Shown here: piece after piece, positions 1 to 9,437 of the stretch
How positions within the stretch are numbered: the stretch's first letter is position 1
How the letters are laid out: every line of letters begins with the position of its first letter
Translations under genes and position numbers: made by a program
Origin: Volutella citrinella
Lineage: Eukaryota; Ascomycota; Sordariomycetes; Hypocreales; Nectriaceae
Direction: 5' to 3'
DNA length: 64,000 bases
Assembly: GCA_034401135.1 (NCBI GenBank)
Contig: JAWZSP010000008.1
Coordinates: 1,178,001-1,242,000, forward strand
The notes under the pieces: model-generated
What the model was told of the DNA's origin: nothing
What the model saw: the letters and a program-made list of their open reading frames with translations, nothing else
The model's database searches: none

Positions 1-1
1 A

Positions 2-976
2 CCGAATTGCAGGATCGTCGGGGAGGCACAGAGCTCCATTATCATGGCAACGGGAGCCAATTTTCAAGACATCAACCGGCCACGCCCCGTAGTCCAAATT
101 GGACGGCCTGGCGATCAAGGCCACCTGGAGTGGTCGGACACAATTGTTTCCACACGAGGACCTGCCCCAGGAGCGGTGTTTATCCAGTACAACCTGTACA
201 CCGAAGGGATTCCTTCTGGCATGTGGGATGTCCATACCCGCATTGGCGGATTTGCGGGAACATACCTCCAAGTCTCCGAATGTCCTGCCATTAAAGGCCC
301 CACCATGATCAATCCCAATTGCATGGCCGGGTATATGAGCATGCACATAACAGCCTCCGCTGGTGGGCTCTATACCGAAAACTGCTGGCTCTGGGTCGCC
401 GACCACGATCTCGAGGATCAAAAGTACCAGCGCATTGCACTATACGTCGGACGGGGCCTGCTCGTCGAGTCTAAACGTGGGCCCGTTTGGCTGAGTGCGT
501 CTGGCTCGGAGCATCATGTTCTGTACCAATACCAGCTTGTGAATACCGCGGATGTATACATTGGCCATGCTCAGACGGAGCAGGCGTACTTTCAGCCATT
601 GCCCCCAGCGCAAATCCCATTCCCAGTGGCTCCCCAGCTCTCAGATCCCGACTTTGGTCACAGCTGCGGCCAAGCAGTTTCGGCATGCAACATGGGGTGG
701 GGTCTGAGGATCGTCAACTCGAGCAACGTGGTCGTGTATGAAGCAGGGCTGTACTCGTTCTTCCAGAACTACAACGACTCATGCGCCAGTAACAAGTCTC
801 CGGAATATTGCCAAGACAGAATTCTGAGCCTCGAAGGCGATGCGACGGGGACCAGATTTGTGGGACTGAACACTGTGGGCACGAAGATCATGGTGCATCG
901 GAATGGCGTGGATTTGGTCAGCTCCTTGCCAAACAACAGCACCTTTGCTGATAGTTTGGCGCTGTATCTGCCCTGA
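2..976 (+). CDS. GH55 exo-beta-1,3-glucanase, C-terminal part (5' end outside window)
   Basis: The frame is open from the window edge (codons begin at base 2) to the TGA at 974-976, so this is the 3' part of a larger gene; the first ATG at 44 is internal. About 324 residues are visible. They match from memory the C-terminal half of fungal glycoside hydrolase family 55 (exo-acting glucan 1,3-beta-glucosidases, usually 750-1000 aa, secreted): the block GLYTENCWLWVADHDLED, then GPVWLSASGSEHHVLYQYQL, then a cysteine-bearing tail. In GH55 the glutamate of the EHH motif lies in the active-site region, so it is a candidate catalytic residue here; that is inference. The expected role is hydrolysis of laminarin or cell-wall beta-1,3-glucan outside the cell. 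No intron is needed in the visible part. The signal peptide and N-terminal beta-helix lie upstream of the window. Confidence 0.9.
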   Translation, partial: PNCRIVGEAQSSIIMATGANFQDINRPRPVVQIGRPGDQGHLEWSDTIVSTRGPAPGAVFIQYNLYTEGIPSGMWDVHTRIGGFAGTYLQVSECPAIKGPTMINPNCMAGYMSMHITASAGGLYTENCWLWVADHDLEDQKYQRIALYVGRGLLVESKRGPVWLSASGSEHHVLYQYQLVNTADVYIGHAQTEQAYFQPLPPAQIPFPVAPQLSDPDFGHSCGQAVSACNMGWGLRIVNSSNVVVYEAGLYSFFQNYNDSCASNKSPEYCQDRILSLEGDATGTRFVGLNTVGTKIMVHRNGVDLVSSLPNNSTFADSLALYLP

Positions 977-1495
977 ATCCCAACACCACTCAGCTACTCA
1001 ACCTCGACGTGACACGCATGGATTCACGGCTTGTTGGGTCAGCCAGGATGGAGGGTAGACATTTTGCCGAGGGCTGTTTTAGCCTGTGAGTATCATATGT
1101 TGAGGCTTTTAAATTCCATGCAATGTCATTATTGTTTCGTTTATAACGCGTGCTTGCTTCCATCACCTCGCTCTCGATATGCAAACGCGCATACTTCGTT
1201 ATTACTAGTAGTGTACTCAGTGCTCAGTGAGACTGCTGCTAAAAATGACCTGGGAACCACTTCCGGCCAGTCGCTTGGGGGACGGAAGTGGCGCGGGCAG
1301 AAAGCGGCAATGTGTCTCACCGCCTGCCTTTAGCGGCGATTGCCGCCGAGCTCTTGGTGGGCTTGGTCAGCGCCGCCACTGCCTGCAGCACGCACCTGCG
1401 AGTCCCAAGCTGGCCACTTCAACAAGCACCACCTTGTGAATCCCGCTCTTGACCTTTGCCAGCTTCTCGAAGTGCCCAAACGACAAACCGCGAAC
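977..1495. other. Intergenic: GH55 3' flank and thioredoxin promoter
   Basis: About 520 bases between two + strand genes. The segment at about 1080-1210 is AT-richer and probably holds the 3' UTR and terminator of the glucanase; the GC-rich stretch at about 1250-1495 is the likely promoter and leader of the thioredoxin gene. I see no ORF or RNA gene of note. Confidence 0.5.
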
Positions 1496-2338
1496 ATGAG
1501 CATCAACATCGGATCTTCTTCTGAGTGGCAATCGTTGCTGTCCGGCACCAATGTCGTCATCGCCGACTGTACGTCTCTCGCCTGGACATGCCCTCGGGCG
1601 CATTGACATGGATGCCTCCGCTGGCAATGAAGCCGTCATGATCACTGACATGCGACAACATATAGTCTACGCCGAATGGTGCGGGCCCTGCAAGATGATT
1701 GCACCGCATTTCGAGAAGCTCGCTGGCGAACACTCCCGCCCGAAGAAGGTCGCCTTCGCCAAGATCAACGTCGACTCCCAGTCCGCCATCTCGCAGTCCA
1801 ACGGCGTCTCGGCTATGCCCACCTTCAAGATCTTCCACGCTGGCAACTGCATCGACACCATCAAGGGCGCGAACCCGCCCGCCCTGAGCGAAGCCATTCT
1901 CAAGGCCGTAAAGCTTGCCAACGGCCCCGGCCAACTCGGCAATTCCTTCAAGACACCCGGTCGCACCCTCGGCGGCAGCGGTGCCCCGCGCGCAAAGGGA
2001 GCCGCCGGTCCGGGATGGAGCATCCCGAACCTCAGCCTCAAAGGCTTCTTCAATGCCATCATTGTCATGGTGGGCCTGTACTTGGTATCACTCTTCTCGG
2101 TATGTATCGAAGCAGATTGCAGGATGCTAGAGACACCACGACGCGCATACTGACCCACGGTGACTAGTTTGATCCTTACAAGTCGGCCGAGAGCTCAATG
2201 TTCAATATTTATCGCAAGCCCGACACCTCGGCTCCTAGGAACGGCAGCGCAAACGGAGGCAAGCCGGGCGCTAAGCCGGCGCCCAAGAAGCCCGCATTCC
2301 GGACACTGGCTGATCTAGGGGACGAAAAGTCGGACTAA
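1496..2338 (+). CDS. Thioredoxin-domain protein with C-terminal membrane segment
   Basis: Three exons: 1496-1568, 1666-2099 and 2168-2338, giving 225 aa. Intron 1 (1569-1665, GTACGT...TAG) splits a Phe codon and restores DFYAEWCGPCKM, the classic thioredoxin active site (C30-G-P-C33). Intron 2 (2100-2167, GTATGT...TAG) has a CTGAC branch site. Residues 1 to about 107 form a complete thioredoxin fold, including the cis-proline block SAMPTFK. After a Gly/Pro/Ala-rich linker comes one hydrophobic segment (about 150-170, FFNAIIVMVGLYLVSLFSF), then a basic 55-residue tail ending in DEKSD. The domain order suggests a membrane-tethered disulfide reductase. No N-terminal signal peptide is visible, so a cytosol-facing thioredoxin is likely (inference). 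The ATG at 1496 is chosen because it gives the normal thioredoxin beta-1 start. Confidence 0.88.
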
Positions 2339-3185
2339 CTGGTGTGAAAAGAGTGCAGGGTTTTCAAGGCGTTCAAGCGACTATGGGATTAGGACTCGGC
2401 TTTGTGTTGCCTCAGTGGGATACTATTTGATTGCGCAATAGGTGTTTTGATGGTAGACTCGTTTCAACTTTTGCATTTTAGAGCTCCTGTTTCGTTTCCG
2501 ATCCTTACTTAGATCAACTCTGGCTGATGTGTTGGGCTGAGATCGAACCATCGCATTGGTTGCGTACCTCCGGGCTAACTGCAATTCTGAAAAGGTCTTG
2601 CGGGATCTTGTACAATTTTCTGCATCATCGCTGCTTTCCCAGGCGGCCGAGGGCTTTGGCTGTCGCTGAAGCTCGACGCCTTATAGCAGCTGAGAAGCCA
2701 AGCAGCGCTAAACCCTCGGGCAGCTTGCTGCAGAGAGATTCGGTGTCGACTGATTTAGTAGACCGAGGCGATATATCGCACAGGTGCCTAGCACCAACGC
2801 TGGTGGCCAGACACCGCCTGCTAGCAGGTCTTCCTCTATAAGTTTACGATAGAGCCTCTTCAATGTAGAGCAAAGTCGCAACAGGTATTTAATGCATGAT
2901 ATGGCTTGAATGGTCCCGTTCGTTGCCCCCAACTGGCTATTCCTTGGTTTAGACAACTGTTGAACGACGACTGGCATGCTCTGATGAACTTGGTGTCAAG
3001 GTACGTACGAAATACATGGCACACTACTACTAGTAGTAGTCGCACGCGCTAAACCTACTACGGCTACCACCTCCATGACCCGGGGACCCATTGCCATGGT
3101 CCCTGCCCAAAAAACCCGTGCATGGCAAGTTCATGGCAAAGCTCATCAACCTTCAACCCTTCCAGCTTTTCGTGCGAGACTCAAG
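2339..3185. other. Intergenic: thioredoxin 3' flank and RSM22 5' region
   Basis: About 850 bases. The first 150 are AT-rich 3' flank. The rest has only short unconvincing ORFs. A perfect trinucleotide palindrome (3023-3040) lies 150 bases before the RSM22 start. In-frame ATGs at 3075 and 3096 could extend RSM22 upstream. Confidence 0.5.
3023..3040. repeat. 18-bp perfect palindrome of ACT/AGT triplets
   Basis: The sequence ACTACTACTAGTAGTAGT equals its own reverse complement. A 14-bp version of the same palindrome lies at 21529-21542. It may be a simple trinucleotide repeat or a symmetric protein-binding site. Confidence 0.7.
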
Positions 3186-5696
3186 ATGCTGTCCGCCAGG
3201 GGCTTTCGGAGCGCGTGTCCGAGATGCTGCCTCACACCCTCGACTCAATTAATCCGACTTCGCGAGCCTAGAGCCTCTCCCCTTTTCTTGCGACAGCAGC
3301 AATTGAACGGCCGCGTGCCTCAGTCCAATCGGAGCCAAGCAATTACGCAGGCCTTTTCCACCTCGAGATGTTTGCGACAAGGAGACCCCTCGCCGCCTCC
3401 GCCGCCTCAGTCTGCGGAAGACGTCGAGCAAGTCGTGCGTGACGCGAAGCAGCGATTCCGAGATACCCTTCCTGATGGCTACCTCAACGACGAGGAATAT
3501 GCCCTCTACGTGCGACTGTACGGCCCTCCCCTGCGACCTACGGCTCCCGAGGATGTTGGCATCGACACCCACGCCGACATGGGGTCACAACCCGCGCCAC
3601 CAGATGGTGAGGGCATATTGCTTCGCGAGCTGCAGGGCGGCGAGTTTGAAGAGGTCCCGTACACAATCCCCCGCGAGGAGATCGAATCTATCGACGAGGT
3701 CAAGTCTACGGACGATGCAGACGTCGAAGCCAAGCTGGCCGAAGCCGCCTTATACGATCGGCCAGGAGATCTAGGCTACGGATTCGCTGACATAATTTCG
3801 CGGAACGAGCGAGAGTTGGAGGCCATGCACAAGCTGGCACGAGAGTTCAATGAGATGATGCGCCGGAACGAGGAGAGGTCCGCAGCCGACGAGAAGCGAT
3901 TCGAGGAAATGAAGAAGCTCTTCGAAAAAGAGCAGCAGCCAAACTGGACGGAGGAGGAGGAGGAGCAATCGCGGCCAGTGTACGATGAGGACATCACCCC
4001 GGGCGAGGCTCGCCGCTTCCACCCATTGTCCATCAAAGGCCGCTTCCACGACAGCCCAATTGAGATCTCCCTGCCCCGCGATGAAGTGATCGATCCGATC
4101 CGAGAGCTCCTTGAGCGAACTAACTTGGACCACGTCAAGAGCGCCGCAGAGACAGCCTTTGGCGGCGCAGGTCTGCCAACGTCGCCCGCTACACCTGTGG
4201 GCAAGAGAAACGGCCAAATGGGAGGCGTCGGACTTGCCGCTGACCAACGGCACATGACCGAGATCGAGGGCGATGCCTTTATAGCCGGCTTCGTCCCGCC
4301 AGCATATGCATCCGTCATGGCAACTCTGCATGAGGTACGGAAGCGGGTGGGAAGCGAGTGGCTGCAATCTCGACTCAAGGAGGGCAAGGCAGGCGGCCTC
4401 AGCGTGCTGGATGCCGGCTCGGGTGGCGCAGGACTTCTTGCCTGGGACCAGATCGTGCGCGCTGAGTGGGAGCTCCTCAAGGATAAGGGCGAGGTCTCTG
4501 GCCTTGATCCACCGGGCAAGCAAACCGTCGTGGTTGGGTCTGACCGACTACGACACCGCATGAAGCACTTGCTGCACAACACGACTTTCCTTCCTCGCCT
4601 GCCCGACTACGAGCACTCGGGCCAGATGCGCGGCGGACACCTGGATGCCCCCGAGGAGCCCCAGGCGCGAAAGACGTACGATGTCATTATTGCTTCACAC
4701 CTCTTTCTCCAGGAGAAGGTGGACCACTACCGACAAGCCATCCTGAACAACCTCTGGCAGCTGCTCAGCAAGGACGGTGGAGTGTTGATTGTCCTGGAAA
4801 AGGCGCATCCCCGCGGTTTCGAGGCTGTGGCCCAAGTCCGCGAAACCGTGCTCAAGCAGTTTCTGCTACCCCAGGCTGGCGAGCCTGACCTCATTGGAGA
4901 CGACTTCAACCCGGCATACCACCGAGAGAGGGAGCCCGGCCACATCATCGCGCCTTGTACCAACCATGGAAGCTGTCCCATGTATCTCACACCTGGCAAA
5001 GCGACTGGCCGAAAAGACTTTTGCCACTTCAACCAAAGATTTGTGCGGCCCGCGTTCTATTCTCGACTACTAGGTAATAGCGGCAACAACCAGGGAGACG
5101 TCGAGTTCAGCTACGTGGCATTCAGGCGCGGAGTCTCCAAGAACACCTCCTTGACGGGCAAGGAAGCTACAGAGAAGGCGTTCAAGGGCTACGAAAAGTC
5201 GACCGAGGTTCCAAGCATGCAGGACCTGCCGCGCGCTGTGCTCCCGCCCCTGAAGCGAAAGGGACACGTCACGCTCGACCTCTGCACAGCTGCAGGCAAG
5301 CTGGAGCGATGGACGGTGCCCAAGAGCCACAGCACGCTGGCGTACCACGACGCTCGCAAGTCCATGTGGGGAGATCTCTGGGCGCTGGGCGCCAAGACAC
5401 GGGTTCAGCGCGCCGCGCGCGTCGGCAAGCCCAAGGACGACGGTGGCAAGCGGGCCGGCCAGCAGCAGGGCAAGAAGCCGCGCAAGGTCGAGATTGTCAT
5501 GGGCCCCGACGGCATGAATGCCAGTGAGAAGAACGCGGGACGTGAGCGGCGCGCCAAGAACAAGCGCGGCCCGCGCGACTTGATGAAGGACCTCCTAAAG
5601 GCCGAGGCGGAGGAGGAGCGTGCCCTTGCGAAGCAGATGGACGAGGAGGTCGACGCCGAGCTGGAGATGGAGAGGAAGTCGAGGGGCCGCCAATGA
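3186..5696 (+). CDS. RSM22: Mitochondrial small-subunit assembly factor Rsm22 (METTL17 family)
   Basis: Intronless, 836 aa from the ATG at 3186. An in-frame ATG at 3075 would add 37 residues, but 3186 opens a typical mitochondrial presequence (basic, no acidic residues, ending FSTSRCLRQ like a processing site), so I prefer it. The Rsm22 family has a methyltransferase-like fold: the SAM-binding-type loop VLDAGSGGAG starts near residue 407, followed by DVIIASHLFLQ and GGVLIVLEKAHPRGF. The signature IIAPCTNHGSCPMYL and DFCHFNQRF give C591, C597 and C613, cysteines associated in this family with an iron-sulfur cluster. The role is maturation of the mitochondrial 37S/mtSSU ribosome in the matrix. 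The N-terminal third is acidic and coiled-coil-like (Glu-rich around the GAG-repeat DNA at 3950-3965), and the C-terminus is Lys/Arg-rich, as in other filamentous fungi. Yeast Rsm22 is about 630 aa, so this form is longer. Confidence 0.93.
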   Translation: MLSARGFRSACPRCCLTPSTQLIRLREPRASPLFLRQQQLNGRVPQSNRSQAITQAFSTSRCLRQGDPSPPPPPQSAEDVEQVVRDAKQRFRDTLPDGYLNDEEYALYVRLYGPPLRPTAPEDVGIDTHADMGSQPAPPDGEGILLRELQGGEFEEVPYTIPREEIESIDEVKSTDDADVEAKLAEAALYDRPGDLGYGFADIISRNERELEAMHKLAREFNEMMRRNEERSAADEKRFEEMKKLFEKEQQPNWTEEEEEQSRPVYDEDITPGEARRFHPLSIKGRFHDSPIEISLPRDEVIDPIRELLERTNLDHVKSAAETAFGGAGLPTSPATPVGKRNGQMGGVGLAADQRHMTEIEGDAFIAGFVPPAYASVMATLHEVRKRVGSEWLQSRLKEGKAGGLSVLDAGSGGAGLLAWDQIVRAEWELLKDKGEVSGLDPPGKQTVVVGSDRLRHRMKHLLHNTTFLPRLPDYEHSGQMRGGHLDAPEEPQARKTYDVIIASHLFLQEKVDHYRQAILNNLWQLLSKDGGVLIVLEKAHPRGFEAVAQVRETVLKQFLLPQAGEPDLIGDDFNPAYHREREPGHIIAPCTNHGSCPMYLTPGKATGRKDFCHFNQRFVRPAFYSRLLGNSGNNQGDVEFSYVAFRRGVSKNTSLTGKEATEKAFKGYEKSTEVPSMQDLPRAVLPPLKRKGHVTLDLCTAAGKLERWTVPKSHSTLAYHDARKSMWGDLWALGAKTRVQRAARVGKPKDDGGKRAGQQQGKKPRKVEIVMGPDGMNASEKNAGRERRAKNKRGPRDLMKDLLKAEAEEERALAKQMDEEVDAELEMERKSRGRQ

Positions 5697-6805
5697 GGGC
5701 GGACCTGAGAATCGGCCAACTGGCCGAACTGTATAACTTAACTGTACAAACAATTCGTGTATCAAAAACGGGCGAGGGAACCGAAGCGCAGTATTAGGGA
5801 TGGGCCAGTCATGCATGGGCGCTATACTTAGATGCCACTTATAGACTATACGATAGATCTCAGCACAAAAAAAAAGGGTAATCATGGAACGAAATAATAA
5901 CTGATACCGAGTCTGGGAGGGCGTCGCCGTAATCAGGTGCCATGATTGGGCTGGTGGCATCCAGGATGGAAGTCCACGATAAGGATTGCAATCTGTAGGC
6001 TTCGCCGAGGACTTGTTGAACTGATGCTGTTATGTCATGAGCCAGATTGGATCCCTGGTGGGTATCTAATCGTGCCCAAGCTCCCGATTGGGTGTGGTGG
6101 TGGTGGCGTGCGCCTTGTGAATTTTACATCTCCTATCTCCAAATGTCGTGCTCTGCAACGGCGCGACCAGATTGGCGGGCGGTTGGGTAGTGGCTTCTCC
6201 GGTTACGGTGCCGCGGAAGTCGGCGCCAGATGGTTGCGCCCGCCGAGACCGACAGGCCGGCAATGGAGCTGGCTCGCCGCTGGACGCCGCTGAAGGCCGC
6301 TGGAAGGCCGCCGAAGGCTGCTGAAGCCCAGCAGCCGGATTGCGACAGCGGGCCTGTGCGGCCCTGGGGCAGGCCGCCATGGGATCCACGAGGGCGGGAT
6401 GGCGTCAAATCGGGCCAATATGAGGCGCCGGATTTGAGCCCATGGTCGTTATCGATGGCGGGGTGTGGCAGTTTTTTTGCGGCGGGCAGGGGTCCGGTTC
6501 TTGTCATGGGCGAGGGGGGTCTCTGCCCAGGGCTTGTTCTCCGGGCTCCGATCCAATATATCTAAGCTGGGTTGACGGCGTTCCCCAACACGCGAGCTTT
6601 GGACCGCCATTGTGACTGGACTCGGCAGCTGGTTGACTTTTTGACGACATTGCATGTATCGTCGTCGTCCTCTTGGCAAGCGAAACTCTTCCAAGGGAGT
6701 GTGAGTGGCCACCAGCCTTCCTCGATCCGTCTATCCCTCGACGACGACCAAACCTCCTCCTCCATCACAAACACATCGCCGACATTTCGTCGCAGTCTGT
6801 CCGTC
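5697..6805. other. Intergenic: RSM22 3' flank and siroheme gene promoter
   Basis: About 1.1 kb. The segment 5697-5930 is AT-rich 3' flank with an A-run near 5866. The rest is GC-rich with a small degenerate repeat at 6273-6327. A TATA-like ATATAT lies at 6556-6561, about 245 bases before the next start codon. No credible ORF. Confidence 0.5.
6273..6327. repeat. Degenerate GCCGCTGAAG-type tandem repeat
   Basis: Four to five imperfect copies of a 10-12 base unit close to GCCGCTGAAGGCCGCTGG, in non-coding DNA upstream of the siroheme gene. No function is evident. Confidence 0.4.
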
Positions 6806-8693
6806 ATGGCCACCGCAACCCCGCCGCCGGCTGCACCAGCTGCGCAGTCTTCCCTCCTTGCCGCCCTCAATTGCACCGGCAATGTCCACCTCGTCATCGG
6901 CACGAACCCCCTCGCCTCGACTCGCTGCGGCCAGTCCCTCGGCGCCGGCGCACACCCCATCCTCATCGCCCCCGAAGGCGCCGACCTCCACTACGCGCTG
7001 CAGAAGCGTATCGATGATGGCCAGGTCCAATGGCACCAGAAGGCCTTTGAGGACGCAGATCTTCTGCGCCTTGGACGCCCAGAGGTGGACGGTGTCGTTG
7101 ATGCCGTCTTCGTCACATCAGGCCTCCGAGACCCCAACAGTGAGTGAACCCCGAAGCTGCGCACTGCACTCCCAAAAACTGACACGAGCGCGCCTAGGCC
7201 ATCGCATCGCCGCCCTATGCAAGCGACATCGCATCCCTGTCAACGTCGTCGATGCTCCCCAACTCTGCACCTTCTCCCTCCTCTCCACGCACACCGACGG
7301 GCCTCTCCAGATCGGCGTCACCACCAACGGTCGTGGCTGCAAGCTCGCCTCGCGAATCCGCCGCGATATTGCTGCCAGCCTCCCTCCCTCTCTCGGCCCC
7401 GCCTGTGCCCGGCTGGGCGACGTTCGTCGCCGCATACAGGAGGAGGACCGTCGCGCCGCGGCGGCTGCTGCTGCGACTGCCGCTGTATCTGCCGGCCAGG
7501 ACGCAGAGGCAGACGACGATCAAGATGATGCCCTAGATGACTCAGTCGACCAGTCTTCGCACTTCAACCGCCTTGTGACGGACCCCGATGCCAAGAACCG
7601 CCGCATGCGCTGGCTCAGCCAAGTTTGCGAGTACTGGCCCCTGAAGCGGCTCGCGGCCATCACTGATGCCGACGTCGAGGCCGTCCTGAAGTCCTACCCC
7701 GGCTCCGACCTCTCTCTGTCCGACATCAAGCAACGGTCCGGCGGCCCTGGCTCCCCCAATGACAAGCCCCGTGTCGGCACCGTCATCCTGGCCGGCAGCG
7801 GTCCGGGCCACCCTGACCTCTTGACCCGGGCCACGCACAAGGCCATCCAGTCCGCCGACCTCATTCTCGCAGACAAGCTCGTCCCCGCAGGCGTCCTGGA
7901 CCTCATTCCTCGCCGCACCACGGTGCAGATCGCCCGCAAGTTCCCCGGCAACGCCGACCGCGCCCAGGAAGAGCTCCTGGAATCCGCCCTCGCCGGTGTG
8001 CGCGCGGGCCAGACGGTCCTGCGCCTCAAACAGGGCGATCCCTTCATCTACGGCCGTGGCGGCGAGGAGGTTGCCTTCTTCCGCTCGCACGGGCTCGGCG
8101 AACGTGTCGTCGTCCTCCCGGGCATCACCAGCTCCCTCTCCGCGCCGCTCTTCGCCGCCATCCCGCCCACACAGCGCGACGTCGCCGATCAGGTGCTCAT
8201 CTGCACCGGCACCGGCAAGAAGGGCAAGGCCCCTACGCCCCCCGAGTATGTCGCCAGCCGCACTGTCGTCTTCCTCATGGCCCTGCACCGCATCAATGGA
8301 CTAGTTCGTGAGCTCACCACTCCGATTGAACTGGAGCCTCTGGCACCCGCCAACGAGGAGGCCGCCACCGCGCAACCGCCGCCGCCGCCGGAGCCCACGA
8401 TGGTCGACCCTGTGACGGGAGACATCAAGAGGAAGCTGTGGCCACGGAACACCCCCTGTGCCGTGATTGAGCGCGCCAGTTGTCCAGACCAACGTGTCAT
8501 CCGGACGACTCTAGAGCATGTCGCCGAGGCCATTGAAAGTGAGGGCAGCCGACCGCCAGGGTTGTTGGTCGTAGGCCGCGCCTGCGAAGCACTGTACACC
8601 ATGGAGAAGGGCCGGGCCTGGGCGGTCGAGGAAGGTTTCCGCGGGATGGAGCTGGATGAATTTGAGGTTGACTTGGATAAGTTGACTGCTTAG
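6806..8693 (+). CDS. met1: Siroheme synthase: uroporphyrinogen-III C-methyltransferase with N-terminal dehydrogenase-like domain
   Basis: Two exons, 6806-7139 and 7198-8693, 609 aa. The intron (7140-7197, GTGAGT...TAG, with a CTGAC branch site) splits a Ser codon and joins RDPNS to HRIAALCKRH. The N-terminal region (about 24-195) resembles the NAD-binding precorrin-2 dehydrogenase half of CysG/Met8: VHLVIGTN at its start and VNVVDAPQLCTF, whose Asp matches the conserved catalytic Asp of that family. From about residue 304 comes a tetrapyrrole methyltransferase: GTVILAGSGPGHPDLLT, LKQGDPFIYGRGGEE and VLPGITSSLSAPLFAAIP, all hallmarks of SUMT/Met1. The enzyme makes precorrin-2 (and possibly sirohydrochlorin) from uroporphyrinogen III for siroheme, the cofactor of sulfite and nitrite reductases. 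Ala- and Pro-rich insertions interrupt the two domains. The methyltransferase call is firm; whether the N-terminal half is active is inferred. Confidence 0.9.
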
Positions 8694-9063
8694 ACTGGGT
8701 CTTTTTGAGCCATGACGATGAGACGCGATTGCATATCTCCATAGCGTTGGGAGCATTTCACGGAGTTTTAGAATACCAATATCAGTTCATTCCCACGTCC
8801 TCGAGCCATCCCTTTCCTTACCACGTTCGTTTGTTGGATCGCCGCTCGAATTCACAGTGACCGCCAGTCGGCGTCAATCAACCCCAAGGCCATTTGGGGC
8901 AAAAAATAGGAAAGTTGTTCCATGCGCTGGCGTGTTCACGAAGTGCGTCCCCAACAGTCTCCCTCTCACCACAGTTGTGCATCACCAACCCCCTCAAAAA
9001 CAACTGCCATCAAATATGGCAAAAAAGAAAGCCGCGCATTTGCTCGATTCATTTTATAGGAAC
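8694..9063. other. Intergenic between siroheme gene and tRNA-Lys
   Basis: About 370 bases holding the 3' flank of the siroheme gene and the 3' flank of the convergent tRNA. Nothing else is recognised. Confidence 0.5.
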
Positions 9064-9159
9064 AGCCCGACGTGGGGGTCGAACCCACAGCCTTGAGATT
9101 TGATTTCAGAATCGTGTACTCGTAAGAGTCTCACGCTCTACCGATTGAGCTAGCCGGGC
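9064..9159 (-). tRNA. tRNA-Lys (anticodon CTT) with intron
   Basis: On the reverse strand the sequence starts GCCCGGC and ends GTCGGGC plus a discriminator base; these pair as the acceptor stem with one G-U. The D arm is GCTC...GAGC. The anticodon stem TGAGA/TCTCA encloses loop CTCTTA, interrupted after position 37 by a 23-base intron starting CGAGTACACG. The T arm contains GGGTTCGACCC. The anticodon CTT reads AAG (lysine). Introns directly 3' of position 37 are normal for eukaryotic nuclear tRNA genes. Confidence 0.95.
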
Positions 9160-9437
9160 GAGGCTCGTATTGTTGAGTTGGGTGGTTGCAAATTCTGCCC
9201 AAGGGCCTCGAACGGGAATAGGATGGGGCAGTTGAGCAGATTCTGCATGTGGTGTGGATGGTGGTGGATCATCAGCTTCAACAGGTGGAGCCGGGTGGAA
9301 GTTGTGGTGGATCTGCAGCGAGTGACTGTCATGTTTGTGCTGGGGCATCAGAAGCACGGTCCTGAAAATGATCAGTTTGGAAAAGACCAGAAATGAAGCG
9401 GCCGTTCTGCGTGAAAGGGACATACCAGACACATTCC

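Noticed and set aside
3771..4582. Two antisense frames of about 250-270 codons within RSM22
   Set aside because: Shadows of the conserved RSM22 reading frame.
7542..8288. 248-codon antisense frame within the siroheme gene
   Set aside because: Shadow of the GC-rich real coding frame, which carries clear SUMT motifs.
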